Assembly (NCBI GenBank): GCA_017513125.1
Contig: JAFWDI010000015.1
Span: forward strand, 34,066 to 98,065
Source: Lachnospiraceae bacterium
Lineage (GTDB): Bacteria > Bacillota > Clostridia > Lachnospirales > Lachnospiraceae
Length of the DNA stretch: 64,000 nt
Direction: 5' to 3'
Shown piece after piece: positions 16,872 through 26,118 of this stretch; within the stretch, counting starts at the first letter, position 1, and every line of letters begins with the position of its first letter. The position numbers and the translations under genes were made by a program. A model generated the notes under the pieces. The model saw nothing but the letters and a program-made list of their open reading frames with translations, was not told the DNA's origin and did not search any database.

Positions 16872-17720
16872 ATGACTGAGAGAAGAGATCCCCGGAGAAA
16901 TGCATACGGAAACAGATACCGCGGCACCCGCCGGCAGGCGCCTGTGCGGCATGAGCGCCGCCCCGCACCCGCACGGCAGGACCGCAGACGGACAGCTTCC
17001 GCGAAACGCCGCCGCACCCGCCGCGGCGCTCCGGGGCGTTTGATTCTGCTGATCGCCGTGATCGCGGCGGCGGTCACGGCCCTGCTGATCGCTCGAAACC
17101 GCCCGCACCGAGCAGTGCATCCGCTGGACACGGACCTGTCCGGCCGCGTGATCTGCATCGATCCGGGACACGGCGGTTCGCAGGTCGGGGCGGACGCGGA
17201 AGGCATATACGAGAGCGACCTGAATCTGGCGATCGCTCTCTGCGTACGCGACACGCTGAGGCAGGCCGGCGCGACGGTCGTCATGACGCGTGAGACCGAT
17301 GCGGACGTTCCGCTCGAAGAACGCGCCCGCATCGCGAACGACGCGGGGGCGGAGGTGTTCGTGAGCATTCACCAGAATATTACCCCGGAAGATGCCTCGG
17401 TGAACGGAGCGGAGACCTGGATCTATTCCGCGGATACCGCCGACGCCGCGGCTCTGGGTTCGCACATCCAGTCGTGCCTGACCGCCCGGACCGGCTCCGA
17501 CGACCGCGGCCTTTACGAATCTTCGGAGCTGGCGGTCCTGCGCCTTACGCAAATGACGGCATGCCTCGTCGAGTGCGGCTTTATGTCGAATCACACGGAA
17601 CTCGCCAGACTGGCCTCGGACGATTATCAGGCGCTGGCGGCTTACGGGATCGCGGAAGGGATCGCACTGCATCTGAGCGGCGCCGAAGCACCGCGGTATC
17701 AGGTCCTGCGCCAGTCGTGA
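16872..17720 (+). CDS. Membrane-anchored N-acetylmuramoyl-L-alanine amidase
   Basis: Zinc amidase expected to cut the MurNAc-L-Ala bond of peptidoglycan. The 282-residue protein has a strongly basic cytoplasmic N-terminus (residues 1-56, many Arg), one membrane segment (about 57-75), and an Amidase_3 domain with zinc ligands His100 (IDPGHGG), Glu114 (YESDLNLA) and His167 (VSIHQN) and catalytic Glu234 (VECGFMSN). No ribosome-binding site is visible before ATG 16872. It is convergent with the XRE gene, 9 bases away. The Arg-rich head is unusual in length. Confidence 0.9.
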   Translation: MTERRDPRRNAYGNRYRGTRRQAPVRHERRPAPARQDRRRTASAKRRRTRRGAPGRLILLIAVIAAAVTALLIARNRPHRAVHPLDTDLSGRVICIDPGHGGSQVGADAEGIYESDLNLAIALCVRDTLRQAGATVVMTRETDADVPLEERARIANDAGAEVFVSIHQNITPEDASVNGAETWIYSADTADAAALGSHIQSCLTARTGSDDRGLYESSELAVLRLTQMTACLVECGFMSNHTELARLASDDYQALAAYGIAEGIALHLSGAEAPRYQVLRQS

Positions 17721-17729
17721 ACGGGTCGT

Positions 17730-18206
17730 TTATGAGCTTCCGGCGGTCCTGCCGCCGCGATTTCTCTTACGATAGTGCCGCAGGAGATCCTCCATAAATG
17801 CCTCCGGATCATCCCGGTACAGATCGATCACGTCCGCCAGACGCATCTCGTACAGCCCGGGCTCCGGCTCGCGCACGGTCATCCGCTCGGGGGCTGTGTC
17901 ATACGGCGCGCTCCGGTCCGGCTTTCGTCCGCTCTCCCGCGCAGCAATCGCGTCCTTCAGGTTCATGAACAGGCAGGACGGGGCAATGTTGAGCGCTTTC
18001 GAAATGTCAAAAATGATCTCGAGAGAAGGGTGATCCTCCCATCTGGCAGGTGATTCCAGTGTGGCCAGGTAAGAAGGAGAGATATTGATCTGCTCCGCAA
18101 GGTCTCCCGACCGAATTCCTGCATTTTCCCGAAAATAGCGAAGGTTGCAGCTGAGGTTCTGGTAGAATTCACGATTGTCCTTTTTCGGGGGTTTGGCTCT
18201 GGACAT
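17730..18206 (-). CDS. XRE-family helix-turn-helix regulator
   Basis: A 158-residue DNA-binding protein. Residues about 17-81 form an XRE/Cro helix-turn-helix (NLRYFRENAGIRSGDLAEQINISPSYLATLE in outline). The remaining half is charged, matches no domain I recognise, and ends with a basic tail. It is divergent from ilvE, with 275 bases between. A TAACAGC-N11-GCTGTTA repeat in that gap is a candidate binding site. Targets are unknown. Confidence 0.85.
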   Translation of the reverse strand: MSRAKPPKKDNREFYQNLSCNLRYFRENAGIRSGDLAEQINISPSYLATLESPARWEDHPSLEIIFDISKALNIAPSCLFMNLKDAIAARESGRKPDRSAPYDTAPERMTVREPEPGLYEMRLADVIDLYRDDPEAFMEDLLRHYRKRNRGGRTAGSS

Positions 18207-18301
18207 GGTGTCGCTTCTCCGATCTTCGTTCTGTCTTTTCTCCTGCGGTTTCGGAAAAACATCGCTTTTATTATAAACCTTTTTTGAAAATCCGTTTTTG
18301 T

Positions 18302-18326
18302 TAACAGCACGTTATTTTCGCTGTTA
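18302..18326. promoter_or_regulatory. Inverted repeat between the XRE gene and ilvE
   Basis: TAACAGC (18302-18308) and GCTGTTA (18320-18326), 11 bases apart, in AT-rich DNA between divergent genes. Possible autoregulatory operator of the XRE protein. Confidence 0.4.
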
Positions 18327-18371
18327 GCATCTTTTTTCGCCGAAATGAGATCTTTTTTGAGAAATTTCCAC

Positions 18372-18412
18372 TCGAAACGTGTCCTATATTGTGGTATAAA
18401 TATTCAGAATAT
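18372..18412 (+). promoter_or_regulatory. Possible ilvE-ilvB-ilvN promoter
   Basis: TCGAAA (18372-18377), 17 bases, TATAAA (18395-18400). An inverted repeat ATATTC-A-GAATAT (18400-18412) overlaps the end of the -10. I see no T-box or leader peptide rich in branched-chain codons in the remaining 70 bases. Confidence 0.4.
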
Positions 18413-18481
18413 ACGTTTTACTCAGTTAATCTGGGAAACTGTACGGACTTTTCGGACAGAAAGACTTCGGAGGTGTATGAA

Positions 18482-19513
18482 ATGGAGAAAAAAGATCTGG
18501 ATTGGGGAGCACTCCCGTTTGGGTATGTCCGCACCGATTACCGTTACGAGACCCGCTATACGGACGGCTCGTGGGACGAGGGCGGACTGGTCACGGACAG
18601 CACGATCACGCTGAGCGAGTGCGCGGGCGTATTCCAGTACGCGCAGACCTGCTTTGAGGGCCTGAAGGCGTACACGACCGAGAACGGCCAGATCGTCGTA
18701 TTCCGCCCGGATCTGAACCAGGAGCGCATGGCGAACAGCTGCGAGCGCCTCTGCATTCCGAAACTTCCGGAAGGACGTTTCCTGGAGGCGGTCGACCAGG
18801 TCGTCCGCGCGAACGCCGCTTATGTTCCTCCGTACGGCTCCGGCGCCACGCTTTATATCCGACCCTTCGTGATGGGTTCCGGCGTCGTGATCGGCGTGAA
18901 GCCTTCGGAAGAGTATATTTTCCGCATGTTCGTGACCCCCGTCGGGGCCTATTTCAAGGGCGGCATCAAACCCGTGACGATCTGCGTCAGCGATTATGAC
19001 CGCGCGGCGCCCCACGGCACCGGAAATATTAAGGCCGGCCTGAATTATGCCATGAGCCTGTATCCCGGCATGGTCGCCCACGCAAACGGCTTTGCCGAGA
19101 ACATGTATCTGGATCCCCAGACCCGCACGAAGGTGGAGGAGACCGGCGGCGCGAACTTCATCTTTATCACGAAGGACGGAAAGCTCGTCACGCCGAAGTC
19201 CGACTCGATCCTTCCTTCCATTACCCGCCGCTCGATCATGTACGTGGCCGAGCATTATCTGGGCATGGAGGTCGAGCAGCGCGAGGTCCTGTTCAGCGAG
19301 GTCCCGGATATGGCCGAGATCGGTCTCTGCGGCACGGCCGCGGTGATCAGCCCGGTCGGAAAGATCGTCGACCATGGCCGGGAGATCGAAGTCCCGAGCG
19401 GCACCGAGACCATCGGACCGAAACTGAAGGAACTCTACGACACGCTGACCGGCATCCAGATGGGCCGCATCGAGGCACCGGAGGGATGGATCCGCGTGAT
19501 CGACTGCGAGTAA
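18482..19513 (+). CDS. ilvE: Branched-chain amino acid aminotransferase
   Basis: PLP enzyme for the last step of valine, leucine and isoleucine synthesis. The 343-residue protein is fold-type IV. The PLP lysine is Lys184 in GNIKAGLNYA, and the family sequences FQYAQTCFEGLKAY and EIGLCGTAAVISPVG are present. The length and sequence suit the group-II (about 340-360 residue) type. GGAGG lies 8 bases before ATG 18482; an upstream in-frame extension is not conserved. ilvB follows after 42 bases. Confidence 0.94.
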   Translation: MEKKDLDWGALPFGYVRTDYRYETRYTDGSWDEGGLVTDSTITLSECAGVFQYAQTCFEGLKAYTTENGQIVVFRPDLNQERMANSCERLCIPKLPEGRFLEAVDQVVRANAAYVPPYGSGATLYIRPFVMGSGVVIGVKPSEEYIFRMFVTPVGAYFKGGIKPVTICVSDYDRAAPHGTGNIKAGLNYAMSLYPGMVAHANGFAENMYLDPQTRTKVEETGGANFIFITKDGKLVTPKSDSILPSITRRSIMYVAEHYLGMEVEQREVLFSEVPDMAEIGLCGTAAVISPVGKIVDHGREIEVPSGTETIGPKLKELYDTLTGIQMGRIEAPEGWIRVIDCE

Positions 19514-19555
19514 GGAGAGCCGGCATTGACGGCAGTTGCATAAGGGAGATAAACC

Positions 19556-21229
19556 ATGCAGATGACAGGAGCGCAGATCGTCATTGAGACGCTCATCGAG
19601 CAGGGCACGGAGGTCGTTTTCGGCTATCCGGGCGGTACGGTGAACGATATCTACGATCAGCTTTATCAGAATAAAGATCGGATCCGCCACATTCTCTGCT
19701 CGCACGAGCAGGGCGGAACTCATGCCGCCGACGGCTATTCCCGGGCTTCCGGAAAGACCGGCGTCATGATCGCGACTTCCGGCCCCGGCGCGACGAACAC
19801 GGTGACCGGCGTGGCCACGGCCTACATGGATTCGATTCCGCTCGTGGTCCTGACGGGAAATGTCTCGATCAGCGTCATGGGACAGGATAACTTCCAGGAA
19901 GTCGACATCATGGGCACGACCATGGGCATCGTGAAGCACAGCTACCGCGTCGAGAAGGTCGAGGAACTCGCCGACACGATCCGCGAGGCGTTCTATCTCG
20001 CGCGTGAAGGCCGCCCCGGCCCTGTCCTGATCGATATTCCGAAGGACGTTCAGACCGCGAAGTGCGAGTTTACGCAGGCGGGGGTCATTCCCTATGAGCC
20101 CGCGGCCCGCTGCTCCGAGGAGGAGATCGACGCGGCGGTGAAGCTTATGGAAGAGAGCAGACGGCCGATCATTTACGTGGGCGGCGGTGCGATCTACGCG
20201 GGAGCGGAAGAGAGCATCCTGAAGCTCGCGCAGCTTCTGGACGCGCCGATCTCGACCAGCCTGATGGGCGTGGACGCTGTGCCGGCCGACACCGAGGGCT
20301 ATCTCGGTATGAGCGGCATGCACGGACATTATGCCTCGACGAAGGCGATCTCGGAGGCGGACCTTTACGTGGCGGTCGGCGCCCGGTTCTCTGACCGCTC
20401 TGTCGGTAATAAAGAGAAGTACGCGAGCCGCGCCCGGATCGTCCATATCGACGTGGATCCCGCCGAGATCAATAAAAATATCGACAGCGACGTCGACCTG
20501 ATCGGTGACGCGAACGAAGTCCTGAAGCGGATCATCGCGAAGGTGAAGGGTTCGCGGAAGCCCGAGTGGAAGGCGGAGATCGCCCGCATGAAGGAGTACG
20601 AGAAAAAGCGCGAGCCTTATTTCGAGGGCCCGCTGACTCCGTACGGGATCATCGACGCTGTCTGCGAGCGCGTTCCGGAAGACACACCCGTGGTCACGGA
20701 CGTGGGCGAGCATCAGATGTGGGTGGCCCAGCGCTACCGCTTCCGCCGTCCCAGAACGTTCCTGACGAGCGGCGGCTTCGGCACGATGGGCTTCGGCATG
20801 GGAGCCGCGAACGGCGCGGCGACCGCGACCGGGAAGCGCAGCATCCTGTTCACCGGCGACGGCAGCTTTGCCATGAACATGATGGAGCTGGGCACCGCGG
20901 TCACCGAGAACATCCCTGTCACGGTCATTGTCTTTAATAACGGTACGCTCGGCATGGTCCGCGAGCTGCAGAAGTTCTTCGTGAACGAGCACTATTTCGC
21001 GACGACCACGAACCGTAAGACGGATTTTGCGGCGCTTGCGGAGGCGTTCGGCGCGAAAGGATTCAAGGCCGCCACGCCGGAAGAGTTTTCCGAGGCGCTT
21101 GAGGGCGCGCTCGCGGCGGAAGGCCCCTCGCTGATCGAGTGTATGATCTCGCCGGACGAGCTGGTCTATCCGATGGTTCCGCCGAATAAATCCGTGGACG
21201 AGATCATGCTGCAGGAGGAGAGATCATGA
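19556..21229 (+). CDS. ilvB: Acetolactate synthase large subunit
   Basis: Thiamine-diphosphate enzyme joining pyruvate with pyruvate or 2-oxobutyrate. The 557-residue protein has the catalytic Glu in CSHEQGGTHAADGYSRASG, the FAD-binding central domain, and the ThDP/metal motif GDGSFAMNMMELGTAV...NN. It sits with the regulatory subunit ilvN, which overlaps it by four bases, so it is the biosynthetic enzyme rather than catabolic AlsS. Confidence 0.95.
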   Translation: MQMTGAQIVIETLIEQGTEVVFGYPGGTVNDIYDQLYQNKDRIRHILCSHEQGGTHAADGYSRASGKTGVMIATSGPGATNTVTGVATAYMDSIPLVVLTGNVSISVMGQDNFQEVDIMGTTMGIVKHSYRVEKVEELADTIREAFYLAREGRPGPVLIDIPKDVQTAKCEFTQAGVIPYEPAARCSEEEIDAAVKLMEESRRPIIYVGGGAIYAGAEESILKLAQLLDAPISTSLMGVDAVPADTEGYLGMSGMHGHYASTKAISEADLYVAVGARFSDRSVGNKEKYASRARIVHIDVDPAEINKNIDSDVDLIGDANEVLKRIIAKVKGSRKPEWKAEIARMKEYEKKREPYFEGPLTPYGIIDAVCERVPEDTPVVTDVGEHQMWVAQRYRFRRPRTFLTSGGFGTMGFGMGAANGAATATGKRSILFTGDGSFAMNMMELGTAVTENIPVTVIVFNNGTLGMVRELQKFFVNEHYFATTTNRKTDFAALAEAFGAKGFKAATPEEFSEALEGALAAEGPSLIECMISPDELVYPMVPPNKSVDEIMLQEERS

Positions 21230-21717
21230 GTAAATATACGATCGGACTTTTGGTGCGGAACCGCTACGGCGTGCTTTCGCGCGTTTCATCCATGTTCTCC
21301 CGCCGCGGTTTTAACATCGACAGCCTGACTGTCGGCGAGACCGCGGACAGCAGCATTTCCCGCATGACCATTACGCTGAGCGGAAACAGCCATGACCGCG
21401 ACCAGATCATCAAGCAGCTGGCGAAGCTGCACGAAGTGATCAAGGTCAAGGACATGTCCGACGGAGAAGTCGTTTCCCGCGAACTGGTGATCATCAAGGT
21501 CCGTGCGGACCGGGAGGCGCGTCAGGAGATCCTGAACGCGGCGAATGTATTCCGCGCGAAAGTCGTGGATTACTCGCCTCATTCGATGATGCTGGAGATC
21601 ACGGGTACCGGAGATAAGATAAACGCTTTGGTGGAGATCCTGAAAGACTACGGTCTGCTGGAGATCGCACGTACCGGTATCGTGGCAGTGGAGAGAGGAG
21701 GAAACGACCGGGACTGA
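21226..21717 (+). CDS. ilvN: Acetolactate synthase small (regulatory) subunit
   Basis: Provides valine feedback control of IlvB. The 163-residue protein has an N-terminal ACT domain (GLLVRNRYGVLSRVSSMFSRRGFNI) and the usual C-terminal half (ELVIIKVRADREARQEIL; KDYGLLEIARTG). ATG overlaps the ilvB stop (ATGA), giving translational coupling. Confidence 0.95.
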   Translation: MSKYTIGLLVRNRYGVLSRVSSMFSRRGFNIDSLTVGETADSSISRMTITLSGNSHDRDQIIKQLAKLHEVIKVKDMSDGEVVSRELVIIKVRADREARQEILNAANVFRAKVVDYSPHSMMLEITGTGDKINALVEILKDYGLLEIARTGIVAVERGGNDRD

Positions 21718-21741
21718 CGCGCGGCGCCGGTCCGACGAGGC

Positions 21742-21757
21742 CTGTATTTTTACAGTA
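21742..21757 (+). promoter_or_regulatory. CTGTA/TACAG hairpin and -10-like TATTTT abutting dgk start
   Basis: CTGTA-TTTT-TACAG (21742-21755) ends two bases before ATG 21758. There is no Shine-Dalgarno sequence. TATTTT (21745-21750) would place a transcription start almost at the ATG. Confidence 0.3.
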
Positions 21758-22726
21758 ATGAAAAAGGTTCTGCTGATAGTAAATCCGAAAGCACACGGCG
21801 GACTTCTCCCGCAGCTGGCTGAGATCCTGAACATTTTTTCACAGGCGGATTACCGCACCGAGGTCTACATCACGCAGGCCGCGGGCGACGCCGCGCTTCA
21901 GGTACCGGTCCGCGCGCTCGGGAAGGATATCGTCGTCAGCTGCGGCGGCGACGGCACCATGAACGAGATCGTGACGGGACTCATGAACATGAAGCCGGAG
22001 GACCGTCCCGCGCTCGGGCTGATTCCCGCCGGCACCACGAACGATCTCGCGAAGTCGCACAACATCGTCGGCACCATGCTGGACGCCGCGAAGCTCGTGG
22101 TCGAAGACCGGGAGAACTGGGTCGATATCGGATGTATTAACGGCGAAAAGTATTTTGAGTACGTGGCCGGTTTCGGAGCATTCACCGGCACTTCCTATCT
22201 GGTGCCTTCGGGGGCGAAGTCTATCCTGGGCTACACCGCATATCTCGTGTCGGGAGCCGTAGAATTATTGAACCTGACTTCCAAATCCGTACGCATCACG
22301 ACAGAGGAGGAGAGCTGGGACGATCAGATCATGTCCGCATTGATCACGAACGCGTCCCAGGTGGCCGGTTTCCGCGATAAGGTCGCGTACAATGTCGACA
22401 CGAACGACGGACAGTTCGAGCTTCTGCTGATCCGCGAGCCGAAAGACCTCGTGGACATGGATCAGGTGCTGGGATCGCTGGTCTTCGTGTCGGACAACAA
22501 ATTCGTGCGGAGGATCAAGACCTCGAAGGTCAAATTCGAGTTCGAACAGCCGGCCGCATGGGTAAAAGACGGAGAGTATGCCGGAGATTATAAGGAGACC
22601 GTGGTGGAGAACATCCACAGCGCGATCCGGATCATCGGCGGCCCGCCTGTCCACGAAGTCGATTGGGTCACGAACGCCGCGAACATTTACACGGGCCTGG
22701 GTCAGAACCCTATGCCGATCGTCTGA
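21758..22726 (+). CDS. Diacylglycerol/lipid kinase family protein (YegS/DgkB type)
   Basis: A 322-residue lipid kinase, probably phosphorylating diacylglycerol for phospholipid recycling. The DAGK catalytic motif is GGDGTMNE (63-70), preceded by VNPKAHGG and followed by [12 protein letters not shown]. The C-terminal half is the beta-sandwich common to YegS/DgkB. The exact lipid is not shown by sequence. It has no visible ribosome-binding site and follows ilvN after 40 bases, so it may have its own, possibly leaderless, transcript. Confidence 0.88.
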   Translation: MKKVLLIVNPKAHGGLLPQLAEILNIFSQADYRTEVYITQAAGDAALQVPVRALGKDIVVSCGGDGTMNEIVTGLMNMKPEDRPALGLIPAGTTNDLAKSHNIVGTMLDAAKLVVEDRENWVDIGCINGEKYFEYVAGFGAFTGTSYLVPSGAKSILGYTAYLVSGAVELLNLTSKSVRITTEEESWDDQIMSALITNASQVAGFRDKVAYNVDTNDGQFELLLIREPKDLVDMDQVLGSLVFVSDNKFVRRIKTSKVKFEFEQPAAWVKDGEYAGDYKETVVENIHSAIRIIGGPPVHEVDWVTNAANIYTGLGQNPMPIV

Positions 22727-22817
22727 GGGGCAGCTGCGTGGGCCGGCTGCCGAGCCTGCCGCATGCCTGCGTCACAGTAAAAGGGGCCTTCGGGCCCGAG
22801 AAGGAGAACACACGAAC

Positions 22818-23990
22818 ATGTCTGAGATCAAATTTGACGAAGTCATCTCGAAACTGGAAGAGATCGCGGAGGCGAAGGATCAGAAGCTGGACAACACGGA
22901 TATCCTTTCCGTCATTCCCGCGGAACAGCTGAACCAGAACCTGCTGGACGATATCACCGAGGTCCTCGGCGATAAAGGGATCGAGCTGGTCCGCCCCACG
23001 ATCGACGCGTTCTTCCGTGATGAGATGGACGATCTGGATCCGGATGAAAATGATCTGCTGGATGACGACCTGGATGACGACCTGGACGCAGAAGAAGATC
23101 TGGATGTTGATGGCGCGTCCGGCGACAGCCGTGATGCCGACGCGGTCGAGATTCTCGAGAATATCGGAACGGAGGATCCCGTCCGCATGTACCTGAAGGA
23201 GATCGGTACGGTTCCGCTGCTGACCGCCGAGGAAGAAGTGGAGCTCGCGAAGCGGAAGGCCGAGGGCGATCAGGAAGCGAAGGATAAGCTGATCGAGGCG
23301 AACCTCCGCCTCGTGGTGTCGATCGCGAAGCGCTACACCGGCCGTGGCATGTCGTTCCTGGATCTGGTCCAGGAGGGAAATCTCGGCCTGATCAAGGGCG
23401 TGGAGAAGTTCGATTATACGAGAGGCTATAAGCTTTCGACCTATGCGACCTGGTGGATCCGCCAGTCCGTGACCCGCGCGCTCGCTGACCAGGCCCGCAC
23501 GATCCGCGTGCCGGTGCATATGGTCGAGACGATAAATAAGATGTCGAAGATGCAGCGGAAGCTCACGCTGGAACTGGGCTATGAGCCTTCGATCGCGGAG
23601 CTGGCGCAGGCGCTGGAGATCACCGAGGAGAAGGCCATGGAGATCATGCAGATCGCCCGTGAGCCTGCCTCGCTGGAGACTCCCATCGGTGAAGAGGATG
23701 ACTCGAACCTCGGCGATTTCGTCGCGGACCAGAATGCCGTCACACCCGAAGGGAACGTGGAACAGGTCATGCTGCGCGAGCATATCGAGACGCTGCTCGA
23801 CGACCTGAAAGACCGTGAGCGGGCGGTGATCGTCCTGCGCTTCGGCCTGGAGGACGGACATCCCCGCACGCTGGAGGAAGTCGGCAAGGAGTTCAATGTC
23901 ACCCGCGAGCGCATCCGTCAGATCGAGGCGAAGGCGCTGCGGAAGCTTCGGAACCCGGTGCGGAGCAAACGCATTAAGGATTTCCTGTGA
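22818..23990 (+). CDS. rpoD: Primary RNA polymerase sigma factor
   Basis: The housekeeping sigma-70 (SigA type), 390 residues. Region 1.1 (about 1-70) is followed by a very acidic linker (about 70-95, mostly Asp). Next come region 1.2 ([12 protein letters not shown]), region 2 ([35 protein letters not shown] in outline), region 3, and region 4 with the -35 binding helix ([20 protein letters not shown]). Length suits a Firmicutes SigA. AAGGAG lies 11 bases before ATG 22818, just after a GGGCC-TTCG-GGCCC hairpin. dnaG, the usual upstream neighbour, is absent; a lipid kinase stands there instead. Confidence 0.96.
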   Translation: MSEIKFDEVISKLEEIAEAKDQKLDNTDILSVIPAEQLNQNLLDDITEVLGDKGIELVRPTIDAFFRDEMDDLDPDENDLLDDDLDDDLDAEEDLDVDGASGDSRDADAVEILENIGTEDPVRMYLKEIGTVPLLTAEEEVELAKRKAEGDQEAKDKLIEANLRLVVSIAKRYTGRGMSFLDLVQEGNLGLIKGVEKFDYTRGYKLSTYATWWIRQSVTRALADQARTIRVPVHMVETINKMSKMQRKLTLELGYEPSIAELAQALEITEEKAMEIMQIAREPASLETPIGEEDDSNLGDFVADQNAVTPEGNVEQVMLREHIETLLDDLKDRERAVIVLRFGLEDGHPRTLEEVGKEFNVTRERIRQIEAKALRKLRNPVRSKRIKDFL

Positions 23991-24057
23991 TCCGTCCGGA
24001 GCCGCTGCTGCGCTTCCGGAGCTGGACCGGCACGGCGGATGTCTGCCGCCGAACGAC

Positions 24058-24720
24058 ATGAACGTACGAAACTATCAAAAAGAACTGGAACAGATCATAG
24101 CGGAGACCGCCGCGGGAGACGATCCCGCGGAGGTCTCTCACACTGTTCCGACACTGCTCCTGCACGCCTGCTGCGCGCCCTGTTCGAGCTATGTGATGGA
24201 GTACCTGAAATCGCATTTCGCGATCACGCTCTATTACTATAACCCGAACATCACGGACGCGGAGGAGTACGGGAAGCGCATGGAGGAGGCCCGGCGGCTC
24301 GTCCGGGCATATAACGAGACATTGCCCGGCCCCGACATCGTCTTCCTCGAGGGCTCGTATGAGCCCGGGCGCTATCTCGAGGCCGTGAAGGGCCTCGAGG
24401 ACGAGCCGGAGGGCGGCAGGCGCTGCGAGGTGTGCTTCCGCCTGCGCCTTGCGGAGACGCTGGCGCGTGCGCGGGAACAGGGTTCGGACCGGTTCTGCAC
24501 GACGCTTTCGATCTCGCCTCTGAAAAACGCACCTCTGCTCAATGCCATCGGCGAGGAACTCGCCGGGCAGGACGGCGGCCCGCGCTGGCTCCCGTCGGAT
24601 TTCAAAAAGCGCGGAGGCTACCAGCGGTCGATCGAACTGTCGGCCGAATACGGATTATATCGTCAGAATTACTGCGGCTGCGTTTTTTCCCGCAGAAAAA
24701 GAAAGGAAGAGAAGAAATGA
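24058..24720 (+). CDS. queH: Epoxyqueuosine reductase QueH
   Basis: Catalyses the last step of queuosine synthesis in tRNA, replacing the unrelated cobalamin enzyme QueG. The 220-residue protein has the HACCAPC cluster (Cys38, Cys39, Cys42), YYNPNI, CEVCFRLRLAETA-type sequence (RCEVCFRLRLAETLARA), TLSISPLKN and the terminal NYCGC. These cysteines bind an iron-sulfur cluster and an extra metal in the family. ATG 24058 precedes the conserved part. It overlaps ackA by four bases (ATGA). Confidence 0.92.
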   Translation: MNVRNYQKELEQIIAETAAGDDPAEVSHTVPTLLLHACCAPCSSYVMEYLKSHFAITLYYYNPNITDAEEYGKRMEEARRLVRAYNETLPGPDIVFLEGSYEPGRYLEAVKGLEDEPEGGRRCEVCFRLRLAETLARAREQGSDRFCTTLSISPLKNAPLLNAIGEELAGQDGGPRWLPSDFKKRGGYQRSIELSAEYGLYRQNYCGCVFSRRKRKEEKK

Positions 24721-25919
24721 AGGTATTGGTCATTAACTGCGGCAGCTCGTCACTGAAGTATCAGCTGATCGATTCCGAGACCGAGGAAGTGGTGGCAAAA
24801 GGAAACTGCGAGCGCATCGGAATCGACGGGCGCCTTACGCATACACCCGCCGGAAAAGAGAAGGTCGTGATCGAGAGCCCCATGCCGGATCACAACGCCG
24901 CGGTCCACATGGTCCTGAGTATCCTTACGGATCCGGAGCACGGCGTGATCGGCTCCCTCGACGAGATCGGAGCGGTCGGACACCGCGTCGTGCACGGCGG
25001 AGAGAAGTTCAGCAGTTCCGTGCTGCTGAACGATGAGGTCATCGCGGAGATCGAAGAGTGCAACCACCTCGCACCGCTGCATAATCCGGCAAATGTGACC
25101 GGCATTCAGGCCTGTATGGAGCTGATGCCCGGGAAGCCCATGGCGGCCGTGTTCGATACGGCGTTCCACCAGACGCTCCCGAAGGAAGCGTTCCTGTACG
25201 GCGTCCCGATCGAGTATTACGAGAAGTACGGCTTCCGCCGCTACGGTTTTCACGGAACGAGCCATTCGTACGTTTCGAAGCGCGCCGCGGAGTTCCTCGG
25301 AAAGGATCCCGCGGATCTGAAGATCATCGTCTGCCATCTGGGCAACGGCTCCAGCATCTGCGCGGTCAGCGGCGGCCGTTCGGTCGACACCTCCATGGGC
25401 CTGACTCCGCTCGCGGGACTTCCCATGGGAACGCGTTCGGGCGACATCGATCCGTCATTCTTCGAGTTTATCGCGGAGAAGGAGCAGCTGGACCTGAAGG
25501 GGATCATGAACATCCTGAATAAGAAGTCGGGCGTGCTCGGCCTCTCCGGCGGCATCTCCAGCGATTTCCGGGATCTGCGCGCCGCGGCTGACGAGGGTGA
25601 TGAAAAAGCGAAGACCGCGTTGGACGTGTTCTGCTATCAGGTCGCGAAAGTCGTCGGTTCCTACGCGGCGGTCATGGACGGCGTGGACGCGATCTGCTTC
25701 ACGGCGGGCATCGGTGAGAACACGCCGCTTATCCGCGAGAAGATCCTGAGTCATCTGGATTTCCTGGGCATCGATCTGGACCGGGAAGTCAATGACAGCA
25801 CGCACGGCACCGAGGCGCGCATCTCGAAGCCGGGTTCGAGAGTGGAGGCTCTGGTCATCCCGACGAACGAGGAGCTCATGATATGCCGGGAGACCGCGGC
25901 ATTGATCGAGGGCTGCTGA
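24717..25919 (+). CDS. ackA: Acetate kinase
   Basis: Makes ATP and acetate from acetyl phosphate. The 400-residue protein has NCGSSSLKYQ, the active-site HRVVHGG, the FHGTSH motif, GNGSSICAV and GIGENTP, all of the ASKHA fold. Full length. The partner phosphotransacetylase gene is not in the window. The start overlaps the queH stop, an arrangement with no obvious metabolic link. A long terminator follows. Confidence 0.96.
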   Translation: MKVLVINCGSSSLKYQLIDSETEEVVAKGNCERIGIDGRLTHTPAGKEKVVIESPMPDHNAAVHMVLSILTDPEHGVIGSLDEIGAVGHRVVHGGEKFSSSVLLNDEVIAEIEECNHLAPLHNPANVTGIQACMELMPGKPMAAVFDTAFHQTLPKEAFLYGVPIEYYEKYGFRRYGFHGTSHSYVSKRAAEFLGKDPADLKIIVCHLGNGSSICAVSGGRSVDTSMGLTPLAGLPMGTRSGDIDPSFFEFIAEKEQLDLKGIMNILNKKSGVLGLSGGISSDFRDLRAAADEGDEKAKTALDVFCYQVAKVVGSYAAVMDGVDAICFTAGIGENTPLIREKILSHLDFLGIDLDREVNDSTHGTEARISKPGSRVEALVIPTNEELMICRETAALIEGC

Positions 25920-25970
25920 CGGCAGATGCCGATCGCGCGGCGGTCCGCGAAGCGTAAAGCGGGAAACGGC

Positions 25971-26010
25971 GCACTTGTCCCGAAATTGTATTTCGGGACA
26001 AGTGCATTTT
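25971..26010 (+). terminator. Terminator after ackA with a perfect 16-bp stem
   Basis: GCACTTGTCCCGAAAT (25971-25986) pairs perfectly with 25990-26005 around a TGT loop, followed by ATTTT. The stem is unusually long and only moderately GC-rich. Confidence 0.85.
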
Positions 26011-26019
26011 ATAAAAACT

Positions 26020-26047
26020 TTGCTTGTCTCCGGCAGGCTCATATGAT
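26020..26047 (+). promoter_or_regulatory. Possible promoter of the CoA-transferase gene
   Basis: TTGCTT (26020-26025), 16 bases, TATGAT (26042-26047). The inverted repeat AAAGTCTTTCG / CGAAAGACTTT (26048-26058 and 26087-26097) starts directly after the -10 and spans an 8-T run. It ends ten bases before the AAGGAG ribosome-binding site, so it could be an operator or a leader stem. Confidence 0.45.
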
Positions 26048-26118
26048 AAAGTCTTTCGTGTCTTTTTTTTAACAATCGAGATGACCCGAAAGACTTTTCA
26101 TTTTTAAGGAGTATTTTT

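Noticed and set aside
18207..18481. T-box or leader-peptide attenuator before ilvE
   Set aside because: No T-box core sequence, specifier stem or run of Leu/Ile/Val codons was found.
22578..22817. N-terminal extension of rpoD
   Set aside because: The in-frame extension runs through the end of the lipid kinase gene in another frame; conserved region 1.1 starts at 22818, with AAGGAG upstream.
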